A stretch of DNA of 64,000 nucleotides from Streptomyces sp. WP-1 (GTDB lineage: Bacteria; Actinomycetota; Actinomycetes; Streptomycetales; Streptomycetaceae): positions 2,852,001 to 2,916,000 of the forward strand of contig NZ_CP123923.1 in assembly GCF_030450125.1 (NCBI RefSeq). The letters are read 5' to 3'. A program made the position numbers and the translations under genes. Shown in pieces: positions 46,126 to 54,685 of the stretch. The notes beneath the pieces are model-generated. The model searched no databases and was not told the origin of the DNA. It saw only the letters and a program-made list of their open reading frames with translations. Position 1 is the first letter of the stretch. Each line of letters opens with the position of its first letter.

Positions 46126-46826
46126 CCGGACACCGCCTGGTCGCCATGGGCGAAGGTGAACCTCTCCCGCAGCCAGGCGGGCTCGTTGAGGTGGTCGAAC
46201 CGCTGCGACTCCCGGGCGGCTTCGCCTGCGAAAGCGACGCCTTCCCGGGCCCCTGAGGCGGCGAAGGAGGCGAACTCACCGCTATGGCTCGCCGTCCACG
46301 CCTGAATCCGCTGGTGGGCGTCGCCGTCGGCCATCCCGTACTCGCTGCCGCGGGCCAGCATCGCGCACTCACGGAAGCCCGCCTTCCAAGCGTGGAACGG
46401 GCTCTGGTTGAACCGAGTGATCCCGGCGGTGCGCTGGGCGAACTCGATCCGGCCGGGCAGAGCGGCGAGCACGTCGACGGCCTCGCCCATCTCCCGCAGG
46501 GCACTGCGGCGGATCAGTTTCAGCCCACCGTAGCCGTAGGTCAGGCCGTTGACCGGGTTGACCGCCCGCCACACGCGCATGGACACCCCCTCGTCCAGCG
46601 GCTCGACGGCGGCCACATCGAAGTCGGGGTCGATGGCGAAGTCGCCGTCGGCGAGGAAGAACTGCTCGCGGTCGACGACCTCGGCGCACAGCCGGTAGGC
46701 CCTCCGCATCCCGTGCACGCCGTGCAGGCGCTTGACCGTGCCGCCGAGCGTCCGCTGGAGCCGGGAGTGCAGGGAGTTGGCCATCGGCTCGTCGTACGAC
46801 AGGAGCACCGCGTCGAAGCCGGTCAC
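46122..46826 (-). CDS. GT-A-fold glycosyltransferase-like protein
   Basis: 234 residues from GTG 46826, overlapping the upstream stop by 4 bp. The sequence begins FDAVLLSYDEPMANSLHSRL and has FLADGDFAIDPDFDV (a DGD in place of DxD) and YGYGGLKLIRRSAL, consistent with a GT-A nucleotide-sugar-binding core of a type seen in bacterial proteins that compare glycan-related neighbours. The annotation as a transferase is inference from DGD and context; it has no membrane segment. Confidence 0.6.
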   Translation of the reverse strand: MTGFDAVLLSYDEPMANSLHSRLQRTLGGTVKRLHGVHGMRRAYRLCAEVVDREQFFLADGDFAIDPDFDVAAVEPLDEGVSMRVWRAVNPVNGLTYGYGGLKLIRRSALREMGEAVDVLAALPGRIEFAQRTAGITRFNQSPFHAWKAGFRECAMLARGSEYGMADGDAHQRIQAWTASHSGEFASFAASGAREGVAFAGEAARESQRFDHLNEPAWLRERFTFAHGDQAVSG

Positions 46827-47980
46827 GAGATGGCCTCCAGGTAGCGAGTGGCGACCAGGGCGGGGGCGAAGTCGGCGGTGGAGGCGTGGGCCCGCTTGGC
46901 GTGCACGACGTGGAACTCGTCGTCGGTGGCAAGGCGTTCGGCCAGAGCGACGGCCTCAGCCGGGGTGGTGAAGCACAGCTCCGGGTCGATGTGCTCGGTG
47001 AGCCAGCCCAACTTCGGTGAGATGACCGGCAGCCCCATGCCCTGGCAGTCGATCACGCTCATCGACCAGGGGCAGCCGGGCCGGAAGGGGGCCACGCCGA
47101 AGCGGGCGCCGGCCAGCAGGTTCTTGTAGCGGACGCGGTCGCCCCGGTCGGAGACGACCTGGACGTGCGGCAGGGCGGCGAGTTGGTCACGCATCTTCTC
47201 CGGGCTGTCGTCCAGGCCCTTGCGCTCGGCCCGGCGCCGGCCGAACAGGTCCATCACCCGCAGCCGGACGGTGCCGGAGGCGACCAGGTCGCGGGCCAGG
47301 TCCACGAACTGCTCGGTGCCGTAGTGGGCGTACAGCCGGTGGTTGTAGACACCGATCGCGCCTCCAGCGCCGCCCGGGGGCCTGTCGGCGGGGTCACGGA
47401 CCAGGCGCTCGTCGCGCGGCGCGGGCACGATCCGCAACCGGTCGCCCAGGTCCACGGTCATCCGGGCGGCGGCGGCCGACACCCAGGATGCGGCCGTGGA
47501 GGAGTGGACCATCACCCGGTCGCAGGCGGCCAGACCGGCGGCGAACGCCAGCAACACCGGCCTACCCAGCCCCGCGTCGTTCAGGGACGGGTCCAGCAGG
47601 AGCTGCCCGCCGTCCGTGAAGGAGAAAGGCAGGTAGTGGCAGTATCCGGCGAGCAAGGCATCCGATCCGGCCTCCAGCAGGGCCGTGCGGATCGCCGGAG
47701 CCTCCTCGACCTGGTTGGCCACCACCACATCCGGCTGCTCGGCCCGGATCAGCGCCACCAGCTCGTCGATGTCCGCCGAGAACCGGGCCCGATACTTGGT
47801 CCCCGGCACCCTGGTCCGATGGAAGCCGCAGCGGGCGTCCCCAGCCGCAGCCGGGGCGGCGACGGTCACCTCGGCCCCGGCGTCGACCAGGGCCGGGGCC
47901 AGCAGGTCCGCGAAGATCCAGCCCGAATCCGCCGACAGCCGGTCGGGATTGGAGATGTTCAGCAGGTACAGCACGCGCAT
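46823..47980 (-). CDS. GT4-like glycosyltransferase, first gene of the operon
   Basis: 385 residues with ribosome site GGGAGG. GT-B type: RVLYLLNISNPDRLSADSGWIFADLLAPAL at the start, IGVYNHRLYAHYGTEQFVDLA at the domain boundary, and GVAPFRPGCPWSMSVIDCQGMGLPVISPKLG in the nucleotide-binding part. The typical GT4 glutamate pair is weak, so it may be a diverged member. It leads a five-gene operon (four sugar-transfer proteins plus the kinase) divergent from the XRE regulator across 148 bp. Confidence 0.75.
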   Translation of the reverse strand: MRVLYLLNISNPDRLSADSGWIFADLLAPALVDAGAEVTVAAPAAAGDARCGFHRTRVPGTKYRARFSADIDELVALIRAEQPDVVVANQVEEAPAIRTALLEAGSDALLAGYCHYLPFSFTDGGQLLLDPSLNDAGLGRPVLLAFAAGLAACDRVMVHSSTAASWVSAAAARMTVDLGDRLRIVPAPRDERLVRDPADRPPGGAGGAIGVYNHRLYAHYGTEQFVDLARDLVASGTVRLRVMDLFGRRRAERKGLDDSPEKMRDQLAALPHVQVVSDRGDRVRYKNLLAGARFGVAPFRPGCPWSMSVIDCQGMGLPVISPKLGWLTEHIDPELCFTTPAEAVALAERLATDDEFHVVHAKRAHASTADFAPALVATRYLEAIS

Positions 47981-48128
47981 GATGCGTCGCCTCCCTCATC
48001 TGCCCGGACGGATCGATCCGGGTCGGTGAGGGAAGGAAAGCGGTGACGTGAGCCGTGACGGGATGATGAACTTGGATCACTCACGGTTCATTCATGCTCA
48101 CCAACAAGTGACGCGGGGCGGGGCTTCG

Positions 48129-49103
48129 ATGGACGCGCACAGCGAGGAGATCACCGTCGAGCAGGCGGCAGAGGACTTCGCGGCCGAGGTGGCCAGGTGG
48201 CGGGAGGTACGCGGCATGTCCAAGCGGGCGTTAGCCCAGGCCATGGGCTTCGACCCGTCCTACGTCAGCCATATGGAGTCCGGCCGCACCAAGCCCAGCG
48301 AGGAGTTCGCCCGGCTCGCGGACGAGGCCCTGAACGCCGGGAAGGCGATCTGGCGGCGCTGGTGCGACTACGAGCAGGCCCGCACCCGTAGCAGGCGCCC
48401 GCCCGCACCACCGCCGGCCCCGCGCAGGCACGAGCAGCCGTACGCCACCGGCTCCGCCCTCGTGGTCGAACACGACGCCGCCCGGCTCCAGTACGACGGC
48501 CATTCGTATAGGCTCACCATGCGTCGGTTGCTGCGGAACACCGGCACTGAGCCGGTGACCCGCTACCTGATCCGCATCTCCGTCGACCGCTATCCCGGCG
48601 ACCCGGAGCGGTCCAACGCACACTACCGGGCCAACCCGCTGACCTGGGGCGAACTCGACCTCACCGCGACGTGCCGGGGCGAGGCAATGCGTTGGCAGGC
48701 CAAACACGACCGGGACGCCTTCAAAGAAGTCTGGCTGCTGTTCGACAACGAACACGGCCGCTTCCCCCTCTACCCCGGCGACTCCGTGTGGATCGAGTAC
48801 GCCTACACCGTCGGCGACGACAAGTGGGGCAACTGGTTCCAGCGCGCCGTCCGCCTGCCGACCGAGCAGCTCGAAGTACAGCTCGCCTTCCCCGCCGACC
48901 TCGACCCGGTGCTCTGGGGCACCGAGACCTCGATGACCGCCGAAGCCTCCCCCCTGCGGACCCCGCCCGTCCGCAGCGACCACGGTGGCCTACGGCAATT
49001 CACGTGGATCACGGCCACACCCGCCCTGCACGCTCGGTACCGTCTTGAGTGGCGGTTCCGGGCACGGCCCGAACACGAGACGGATCAAGGGGAGTTCAGG
49101 TGA
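48129..49103 (+). CDS. XRE-type regulator with large beta-rich C-terminal domain
   Basis: 324 residues from ATG 48129; an earlier in-frame GTG at 48048 and an ATG at 48060 are possible. Helix-turn-helix at about 17-72 (RGMSKRALAQAMGFDPSYVSHMESGRTKPS). After a Pro-rich linker comes a domain of about 200 residues rich in strands (RLLRNTGTEPVTRYLIRISVDRYPGDP, WIEYAYTVGDDKWGNWFQRAV), not a family I can name. It is probably a ligand-sensing or interaction domain. It heads the XRE-deformylase-NUDIX operon and faces the glycosyltransferase operon, so it is the likely regulator of both. Confidence 0.8.
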   Translation: MDAHSEEITVEQAAEDFAAEVARWREVRGMSKRALAQAMGFDPSYVSHMESGRTKPSEEFARLADEALNAGKAIWRRWCDYEQARTRSRRPPAPPPAPRRHEQPYATGSALVVEHDAARLQYDGHSYRLTMRRLLRNTGTEPVTRYLIRISVDRYPGDPERSNAHYRANPLTWGELDLTATCRGEAMRWQAKHDRDAFKEVWLLFDNEHGRFPLYPGDSVWIEYAYTVGDDKWGNWFQRAVRLPTEQLEVQLAFPADLDPVLWGTETSMTAEASPLRTPPVRSDHGGLRQFTWITATPALHARYRLEWRFRARPEHETDQGEFR

Positions 49104-49663
49104 TTGACGTGCGGCCCAGCCAGCAGATGCGAGACCTCGGAGTCGTCCAGCACGGCGCCGGCATCCTCGCCGAACCGACCCGCGCCTTCGCCCTGCCCGC
49201 CGAGCGCGACGAGGCCGAGCGCATCACCGACGAGTTGTTCGCCGCCATGGAGCGGGTCGGCCAGGTCCACCCCTTCGCCAAGGGCATGGGCATCGCCGCC
49301 CCGCAGATCGGCATCGGCCGCGCCGCCGCCGTCGTCCAGCCGCCCGGCGACGGACCCTCCGTCATCCTGCTCAACCCGAAGATCACCGACTGCTCCGACG
49401 AGACGGACGAGCAGTACGAGGGCTGCCTCAGCTTCTTCGACGTCCGCGGCCTCGTACCCCGCCCCCTGAAGATCACCGTCGAGACCACGGTCATGACCGG
49501 CGAGACCGTCACCACCGTGTACGAACGTGGCCTCGCCCGCCTCATCCACCACGAGATCGACCACCTCGACGGCCTGCTCTATACCGCCCGCATGCGGACC
49601 GGCGTCGAGCCCATCCCCGTAGAGGAGTACCGGCAGACGGGCCGGGCCTGGGCCTACGAGTAG
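49100..49663 (+). CDS. def: Peptide deformylase carried on the integrative element
   Basis: 187 residues from GTG 49100, coupled to the regulator gene by GTGA. All three Def motifs are intact: G62-MGIAAPQ69, E107-GCLS111 and H151-EIDH155, so Cys109, His151 and His155 hold the metal and Glu152 is catalytic. It removes the N-formyl group from nascent proteins. A genome normally has a housekeeping def elsewhere, so this one is accessory. It may give resistance to deformylase inhibitors, act on a formylated small molecule or peptide, or rescue translation; nothing in the sequence chooses. Confidence 0.92.
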   Translation: MIDVRPSQQMRDLGVVQHGAGILAEPTRAFALPAERDEAERITDELFAAMERVGQVHPFAKGMGIAAPQIGIGRAAAVVQPPGDGPSVILLNPKITDCSDETDEQYEGCLSFFDVRGLVPRPLKITVETTVMTGETVTTVYERGLARLIHHEIDHLDGLLYTARMRTGVEPIPVEEYRQTGRAWAYE

Positions 49664-49699
49664 GCCGCTGCCATCAACCCGGCCGGCGAAGGGATCACC

Positions 49700-50200
49700 G
49701 TGGCTCAGCCGCCAACCGATGACCAGCCCAAGACGCTCAAGCCTGCCCTGGAATCCATGACCCTGCTGGTCGCCGCCGTCATCGTCCACGACAAGGCCAC
49801 CAACCGCGTGGTCCTCATCCAGCGCAGCGACCAGGCCAAATTCGCCAAGGGCATGTGGGACCTCCCGGTCGGCAAGAGCGAACCCGGCGAGCCGATCACT
49901 GCGACGGCCGTCCGCGAGCTGTACGAAGAGACCGGTCTGACCGTTAAGCCGGAAGTGCTCAAGGTCGCCCACATCATCCACGGCGCCTGGGGCGTGGAGG
50001 CCCCAAACGGCTTCCTCACGGTCGTGTTCGTCGCCCACGAGTGGACCGGCAAGCCAGAGAACCGCGAACCGCGCAAGCACGCCCAAGTCCGCTGGGTCGA
50101 CGCCAAGGCCATCCCCAAGGAATTCGTGGAGACCACTGCCAGTGCTCTCCATCGCTACCTGGCCGGCGGGCCCCAAGTGTCCCTGGATGGCTGGGAGTGA
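49700..50200 (+). CDS. NUDIX hydrolase
   Basis: 166 residues from GTG 49700 (GAAGGGA ribosome site). The Nudix box is complete at residues 58-80: GKSEPGEPITATAVRELYEETGL. The preceding FAKGMWDLPVG and later VVFVAHEWTG fit an ADP-ribose/NDP-sugar or (d)NTP pyrophosphatase. With four sugar-transfer proteins next door, hydrolysis of a nucleotide sugar is an attractive but unproven role. It starts 36 bp after def, same operon. Confidence 0.9.
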   Translation: MAQPPTDDQPKTLKPALESMTLLVAAVIVHDKATNRVVLIQRSDQAKFAKGMWDLPVGKSEPGEPITATAVRELYEETGLTVKPEVLKVAHIIHGAWGVEAPNGFLTVVFVAHEWTGKPENREPRKHAQVRWVDAKAIPKEFVETTASALHRYLAGGPQVSLDGWE

Positions 50201-50360
50201 AGACCTGTCCGGACAGATCACTGGGGGCTGAAGCTACTGCCTGAGCAGCCGAGCACAGCTGCACCGATTGGTAACCGCCGCCGCGATTCGGACACTTTCC
50301 CCGTCCCGCAACTGCATGCTGGCGTGATTGGCACTTTCATTGCGGTGATCAACCCCATAC

Positions 50361-50402
50361 CGTGAGTCACGCTTTTTGCCTTGGCTGCGCTCGTGTGTCA
50401 CG
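50361..50402. promoter_or_regulatory. Paired 11-bp palindromes upstream of the four-gene operon
   Basis: CGTGAGTCACG at 50361-50371 and CGTGTGTCACG at 50392-50402, 31 bp apart centre to centre (about three helical turns, same face of DNA), 36 bp before the GTG at 50438. This is an operator-like arrangement; the regulator is unknown. Confidence 0.45.
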
Positions 50403-50437
50403 CCAAGGTGCGGTGGGGGAACGGGGAGGGATACAAC

Positions 50438-50959
50438 GTGGATCCGCTGGCGTTTCCGGTGCTTGCCGGAACGGTGCTGACCGAAGCTGTCAGGTTCCTG
50501 TTTGATCGCGCGAGTGCCGTGCTCGACAGGCGGGCCGGGCGTGTCCCGGCCGAAGAGCCGGAAAGCGTGGCAGGACGGCCGAGCGCCCTGCAGGTGCGAG
50601 CCGGAGAACTTACAGACGCGCGTGTCGAGCGCATCAGCCAGGCCCAAGGCGCCCTTCGGGTCTATCTGTCCCGCCCAGACCTATTGCAGGGGGAGGACGA
50701 GGGGCTTCGTGACCTCCTCGGCCAGTTGCGTCGAGACCTCGAAGAGGTCTACGGATGCAGCCTCCCGTTCGGGGACGAGCAGCGCCCTCAGCCCAGTGCG
50801 GAAGTGTCTCAGCACGCAGACGAGATCTCGGGTCAGCAGGTCGGCATCCGTGCGCAGGGAATGACCGCCAAGGGCCGGGCCCGGGTTGTACAGACCAGCA
50901 GGACCATCACTGAGACTGGCGAGCAGGTCGGCATGCACTTCGACGGACCAATCGGCTGA
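50438..50959 (+). CDS. Unknown 173-residue protein, first gene of a four-gene operon
   Basis: GTG 50438 with GGGGAGGG upstream. Residues 1-30 (DPLAFPVLAGTVLTEAVRFLFDRASAVL) form an amphipathic or membrane-peripheral helix. The middle is charged and helical (RVERISQAQGALRVYLSRPDLL). The last 45 residues are a Gly/Val/Gln-rich strand-like tail (GQQVGIRAQGMTAKGRARVV). Small proteins with such Gly-rich repetitive ends often precede STAND-type NTPase genes in Streptomyces; I offer this as resemblance only. It ends 13 bp before the large gene. Confidence 0.65.
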   Translation: MDPLAFPVLAGTVLTEAVRFLFDRASAVLDRRAGRVPAEEPESVAGRPSALQVRAGELTDARVERISQAQGALRVYLSRPDLLQGEDEGLRDLLGQLRRDLEEVYGCSLPFGDEQRPQPSAEVSQHADEISGQQVGIRAQGMTAKGRARVVQTSRTITETGEQVGMHFDGPIG

Positions 50960-50972
50960 GGCTGACGCATCC

Positions 50973-53828
50973 ATGAGCTTCGAGAACGACGACGCCCGGC
51001 AAGGCACACAAGAGCCCGATCCGTATGGGCGATTCGATGGGCAACCGTCATCGCCATCTGAAGCCGGAGATTCGCTCCCTCCGTCACCAAGCGATCCGAC
51101 AGCAGATGCTGCGGATCATCACTGGCGTCCAGCGACGAACCCGCCCACCAGCGCAGAGCAACTCGTAGCCTCCGGTGACGGTGCCCCGACCCTTGAAAAG
51201 CCCCAGCCTCCCTCCGATGACGCTATTCCGTCAGTCCAGGACGGGGCAGCCCTCGCGTCTGAGGGAACGCACGAGGTCTCGCGTACGGATGGCTTCGCGC
51301 CGTATGAGGGCCCAGCGAAGGAGGCGGAGGCACCACCAGACACGCCCTCTCCGAGCGGTGAGACAGAGACAACCGAGGGCTCGGAGTTACAGCACCGAGT
51401 CTTACACGAAGGGCACCGCGCCAACCACGACGAAGGGCGTGATGGAGCAGCGGTGGGCGGGGGATCGGGCTACACGCCTTCGGCAGACGACGCCCAATCA
51501 CAAGGCAAGTCGGCCGTTGTCGACGGTGCCGCTCCTCGTGACACGCCCTCTGCCACGAGCACGCCGCCGCAGGACCCCCCGGGCTCCGCGTCCCAGCGAC
51601 ATACGCCGGATCCAGCCACGGTAGAAGCCTTCCACCAGGCGGCACTCCTTCAGCGCACTGTGGTCAACAACGGCGAGATGATCGCCGTGAAAAACGTATT
51701 CGAGCAGACACTCGACACTCACGCACCGATTTCTGCTGGGTACCTCAACGTCGTCAGCGAAGTGTACGCCGAACTGTATGTGAAGCAGGACGGCGACTAC
51801 TTCGCAAAGACCGAGCGCAGCACCTTCACCGATGCCTACTCGCTGCTCGGACCGGATGGGTCCGTTCTGGTCATCAGTCGGCTCCCCGGAACGAGTCGTA
51901 ACATCACTGCATACGCCCTCATGGCCCGCCTCATGGAGAGCGGCCTCATCAAGGAGGTCTGGCCGCTCTCGTTCGGAAGCGCTTCGGTCTTTCCAGTCAA
52001 GCGTCTCCCACGCGAGCACCACCGTGGCTACGTACTCGAACTCCCCCCCGATGAGGATGGTTTCGAGGTCCACGACTCTTTCGGCGCGAATCTGGAAAAG
52101 GTGCGGGAGTACCTCGGTCCGCGCCATAGTCGTCTCATCGTGATCACTACTCCCGAGCAGTGGCGACGCATCGGTCGCGGCGCTCCGGAGGGTGTAGCCC
52201 CTGACCTCGGTACGGCGCGGCCGACCGATGTCGCGGAGCGATGGCTGCGGGCTGAAGAGCCAGATTTTCCAGTGACCTCCTGGCTCAGGCATCGGAAGAT
52301 GAAAGCCCTCCTGGAGGGGCAGAGTCCGACCGAGGTTCTGCGCATTGTGGAACTCATGCGGGAGGCTCGACGGACCGCCTTGCGTGCCATCGCTGAAGCC
52401 TCCGTTGGCCTGGATGCATTGCAGCTTCGTCGCGCCGAAGCGGTGGCGGATACCGATGAGGCCATTGACGAGCAAGTCAACGAGGTGGCGGCCGCCCGCG
52501 ACAACTGGGAGGACGACCTCCATGACTGGCATGAGAAGTCGGAAAGAACCAGTTTCCAGCGCAACTTTCTGGTAACCGCAGCCGTATTACGCGGGGCGCC
52601 TGTCGGTCACATTTACGCCAAGGCTGCCGATCTCACTAAATCCCTTGAAGGGGACAACATCGAGGTCACAGGACAGAAAGCACCAGGCGTAATCGCCATG
52701 ACCCGGGCTATCCATGCGGAGCGCACAAAGGAAGGCGTGCTCAGCTTCCGGCGCCCGCACTGGGACGACGCCGCTCTGGAATACTTCTGGGCTGACCGCC
52801 CGCTCGCGCGCGTACCGTTCCTGCAGTGGCTGGCGCATGCCCCCCTGGATGAACCGAAGCTGGCCATGGAAAGCGTCGACCTAGATTATAGGCGGGCCCT
52901 AGCCGAGAGAATTGGAGATTTCGCCGTCCGCTGGGCAGTTCGCCACCGCCGACAGGAACCGCTGGAGGAGATTGTCACAACATGGCACAAGAATCCCAAA
53001 AAGGGACTGTGGCCTCTGGCCACAACCCTCTTAGATGACGCGGCCGTTCACCCAGCCAGCGCGCCGTACATCCACACGATGTTGCTGGCCTGGGCAAGCC
53101 GCAAGACAGACGCCGCTCTACCCTTGGCAGTCGTATCTGTCTGCGCTGGAAAGTTCGGCCGGGCCCACACCGGGAAGGCGCTGCGGCGCCTTCGGCATGC
53201 CGCCGAGTCAGAGCATGCCGAAGTGGCCGAGGCGTTGCAAGACGCCGTGCGTACCCTCTGGGCAGATGCTTCCGTGCGGCCATTGCTGTTCAAGGACATC
53301 GTCGACTGGTGTGGAAACGACAAGATCAAGGACACCGTCGGCCGCCAGACATTCGCCGCATTAGCGACAGTCGCAGGACCAAGCAACCTCGACATTCCAC
53401 TCATCCTCGACAATGCTAGCCACGGAGACGACGAGGAATTCCACCCATCGCCAGAGGACCTAGTTAAAGGCTGGCGAACCCTGTTGAGGGAAGGCCCTGG
53501 GCCGACCGGGACTAGGCAGGTAGACAAGGCGGTATTCCTTTGGCTGGACGCCGCCTTGCGGCACCGCCCTTTGAAAGACCTCATCCTGCATTCCCTGCGG
53601 AAGGCCGTTGACATACGAGGCACAGAGGAAGGGCGAGTCCTGCGAGAGACGCTCCGCGCCTGCGCACACGGCTGGGTGCAAGGCAAGGACCGCCCCTTCT
53701 CCAAGGAAAGGGAGGCAGTCCGGCAGGAGCTGAGCGCTCTCCTCGACGAAGACCTGCACGCCGCGGTGCAGGAGCAAGAGCAGGAGGAGGCCACCGGGGC
53801 CAGCACCAGGGGGACCGACACCGCGTGA
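50973..53828 (+). CDS. Large protein with disordered N-terminus and eroded P-loop (inactive-STAND-like)
   Basis: 951 residues from ATG 50973. Residues 1 to about 210 are low-complexity (Pro, Ser, Asp, Glu, Thr), surely disordered. At about 225-395 a P-loop-like Rossmann core is visible: VLVISRLPGTSRNIT (residues 298-312) aligns with a Walker A loop but has Ser308-Arg309-Asn310 in place of Gly-Lys-Thr. GYVLELPPDED (352-362) occupies the Walker B position and RLIVITT (387-393) the sensor strand. The rest (400-951) is all-helical, with repeat-like segments. It looks like a STAND/AAA-type protein that has lost ATP hydrolysis. Function unknown; it is the centre of the operon. Confidence 0.75.
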   Translation: MSFENDDARQGTQEPDPYGRFDGQPSSPSEAGDSLPPSPSDPTADAADHHWRPATNPPTSAEQLVASGDGAPTLEKPQPPSDDAIPSVQDGAALASEGTHEVSRTDGFAPYEGPAKEAEAPPDTPSPSGETETTEGSELQHRVLHEGHRANHDEGRDGAAVGGGSGYTPSADDAQSQGKSAVVDGAAPRDTPSATSTPPQDPPGSASQRHTPDPATVEAFHQAALLQRTVVNNGEMIAVKNVFEQTLDTHAPISAGYLNVVSEVYAELYVKQDGDYFAKTERSTFTDAYSLLGPDGSVLVISRLPGTSRNITAYALMARLMESGLIKEVWPLSFGSASVFPVKRLPREHHRGYVLELPPDEDGFEVHDSFGANLEKVREYLGPRHSRLIVITTPEQWRRIGRGAPEGVAPDLGTARPTDVAERWLRAEEPDFPVTSWLRHRKMKALLEGQSPTEVLRIVELMREARRTALRAIAEASVGLDALQLRRAEAVADTDEAIDEQVNEVAAARDNWEDDLHDWHEKSERTSFQRNFLVTAAVLRGAPVGHIYAKAADLTKSLEGDNIEVTGQKAPGVIAMTRAIHAERTKEGVLSFRRPHWDDAALEYFWADRPLARVPFLQWLAHAPLDEPKLAMESVDLDYRRALAERIGDFAVRWAVRHRRQEPLEEIVTTWHKNPKKGLWPLATTLLDDAAVHPASAPYIHTMLLAWASRKTDAALPLAVVSVCAGKFGRAHTGKALRRLRHAAESEHAEVAEALQDAVRTLWADASVRPLLFKDIVDWCGNDKIKDTVGRQTFAALATVAGPSNLDIPLILDNASHGDDEEFHPSPEDLVKGWRTLLREGPGPTGTRQVDKAVFLWLDAALRHRPLKDLILHSLRKAVDIRGTEEGRVLRETLRACAHGWVQGKDRPFSKEREAVRQELSALLDEDLHAAVQEQEQEEATGASTRGTDTA

Positions 53829-54685
53829 GGCGCTTCATTCCCTGGCCACGACGAAGCACGCCCGCAGAAGAACCGCCGGCCCCACCTCCCACTTGGACTT
53901 ATACGTTCGTCGACCGGCTCGCCAGCAGTGAGCCGACGCTGCGGTTCACCGCGCAAGTTCATGTGACATGGAGGGCGGGACAAGGCGGTGGCACCAGTAG
54001 CCCAGATGACGCAGCCCGTCTCGTCCGGGAGATTGTGGACGACGCCGCAGCGTCATGCGATGTCCTGCGGCGCGACGTTGCGGAGTACGACATCAACGCT
54101 GCCTTGCGGGCGCAACTGCCGCTGAGTGGATTCGGGGTTGAAGTTCTTCATAGTTATGTCCGCCTCACGATCGATGACTCTACTCAGAAGGCAGCCCTCC
54201 TGGCGGAGCGAATGCGCCAGGGCTACGCCCTCGAAGAGGCTCGTCGGCGACGAGAGCAGGAGCGAGAAGATACCCAACGACGCGTCGAGCACTCTCATGA
54301 GGAGGACCAGCTCCGCCGCGAGTACGAGCTGGACGCGTTAGCCCGCAGGCAAGCGCGAGCACGTGCGGAATTCCTCCGCACGGAGATCCTCACCGACCCT
54401 GCTTCAGCTCGTCTTTACACGCTGCTGGAATGCTACACGGAGCACTGGCCGCGGCTGGGTGCGCCTCCTGCCGGGACGAGTCTTCCGGACTTGGTGCGCG
54501 AAGTTCAGCAGTGGCAACCGCAGGCACGGTGGGTGGTGGTAGCCCAACTGCTCCATGGCTTCGTGGCTGGGCTCACGGAGGAAGGTCGCAAGGAGTTGCT
54601 GACCATCCTGGCAAAGGCCGTCAAAGTGCACGGCGACGAAAAAACAGCCCAAGCCCTGATAAACGCCGCAGGGGAGCAGGAATGA
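53825..54685 (+). CDS. SPFH-like or coiled-coil partner protein
   Basis: 286 residues from GTG 53825, overlapping the large gene by GTGA. A Pro-rich start, then a compact alpha/beta domain (about 20-115: FTAQVHVTWRAG, PDDAARLVREIVDDAAASCDVLRRDVAEYDINAALRA, EVLHSYVRLTIDD) that resembles an SPFH/band-7 core. A charged coiled coil follows (about 118-185, RRRREQEREDTQRRVEHSHEEDQLRREYELDAL) and then a helical C-terminal part. SPFH assignment is by eye only. Probably an oligomerising scaffold for the eroded-P-loop protein. Confidence 0.65.
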   Translation: MRRFIPWPRRSTPAEEPPAPPPTWTYTFVDRLASSEPTLRFTAQVHVTWRAGQGGGTSSPDDAARLVREIVDDAAASCDVLRRDVAEYDINAALRAQLPLSGFGVEVLHSYVRLTIDDSTQKAALLAERMRQGYALEEARRRREQEREDTQRRVEHSHEEDQLRREYELDALARRQARARAEFLRTEILTDPASARLYTLLECYTEHWPRLGAPPAGTSLPDLVREVQQWQPQARWVVVAQLLHGFVAGLTEEGRKELLTILAKAVKVHGDEKTAQALINAAGEQE

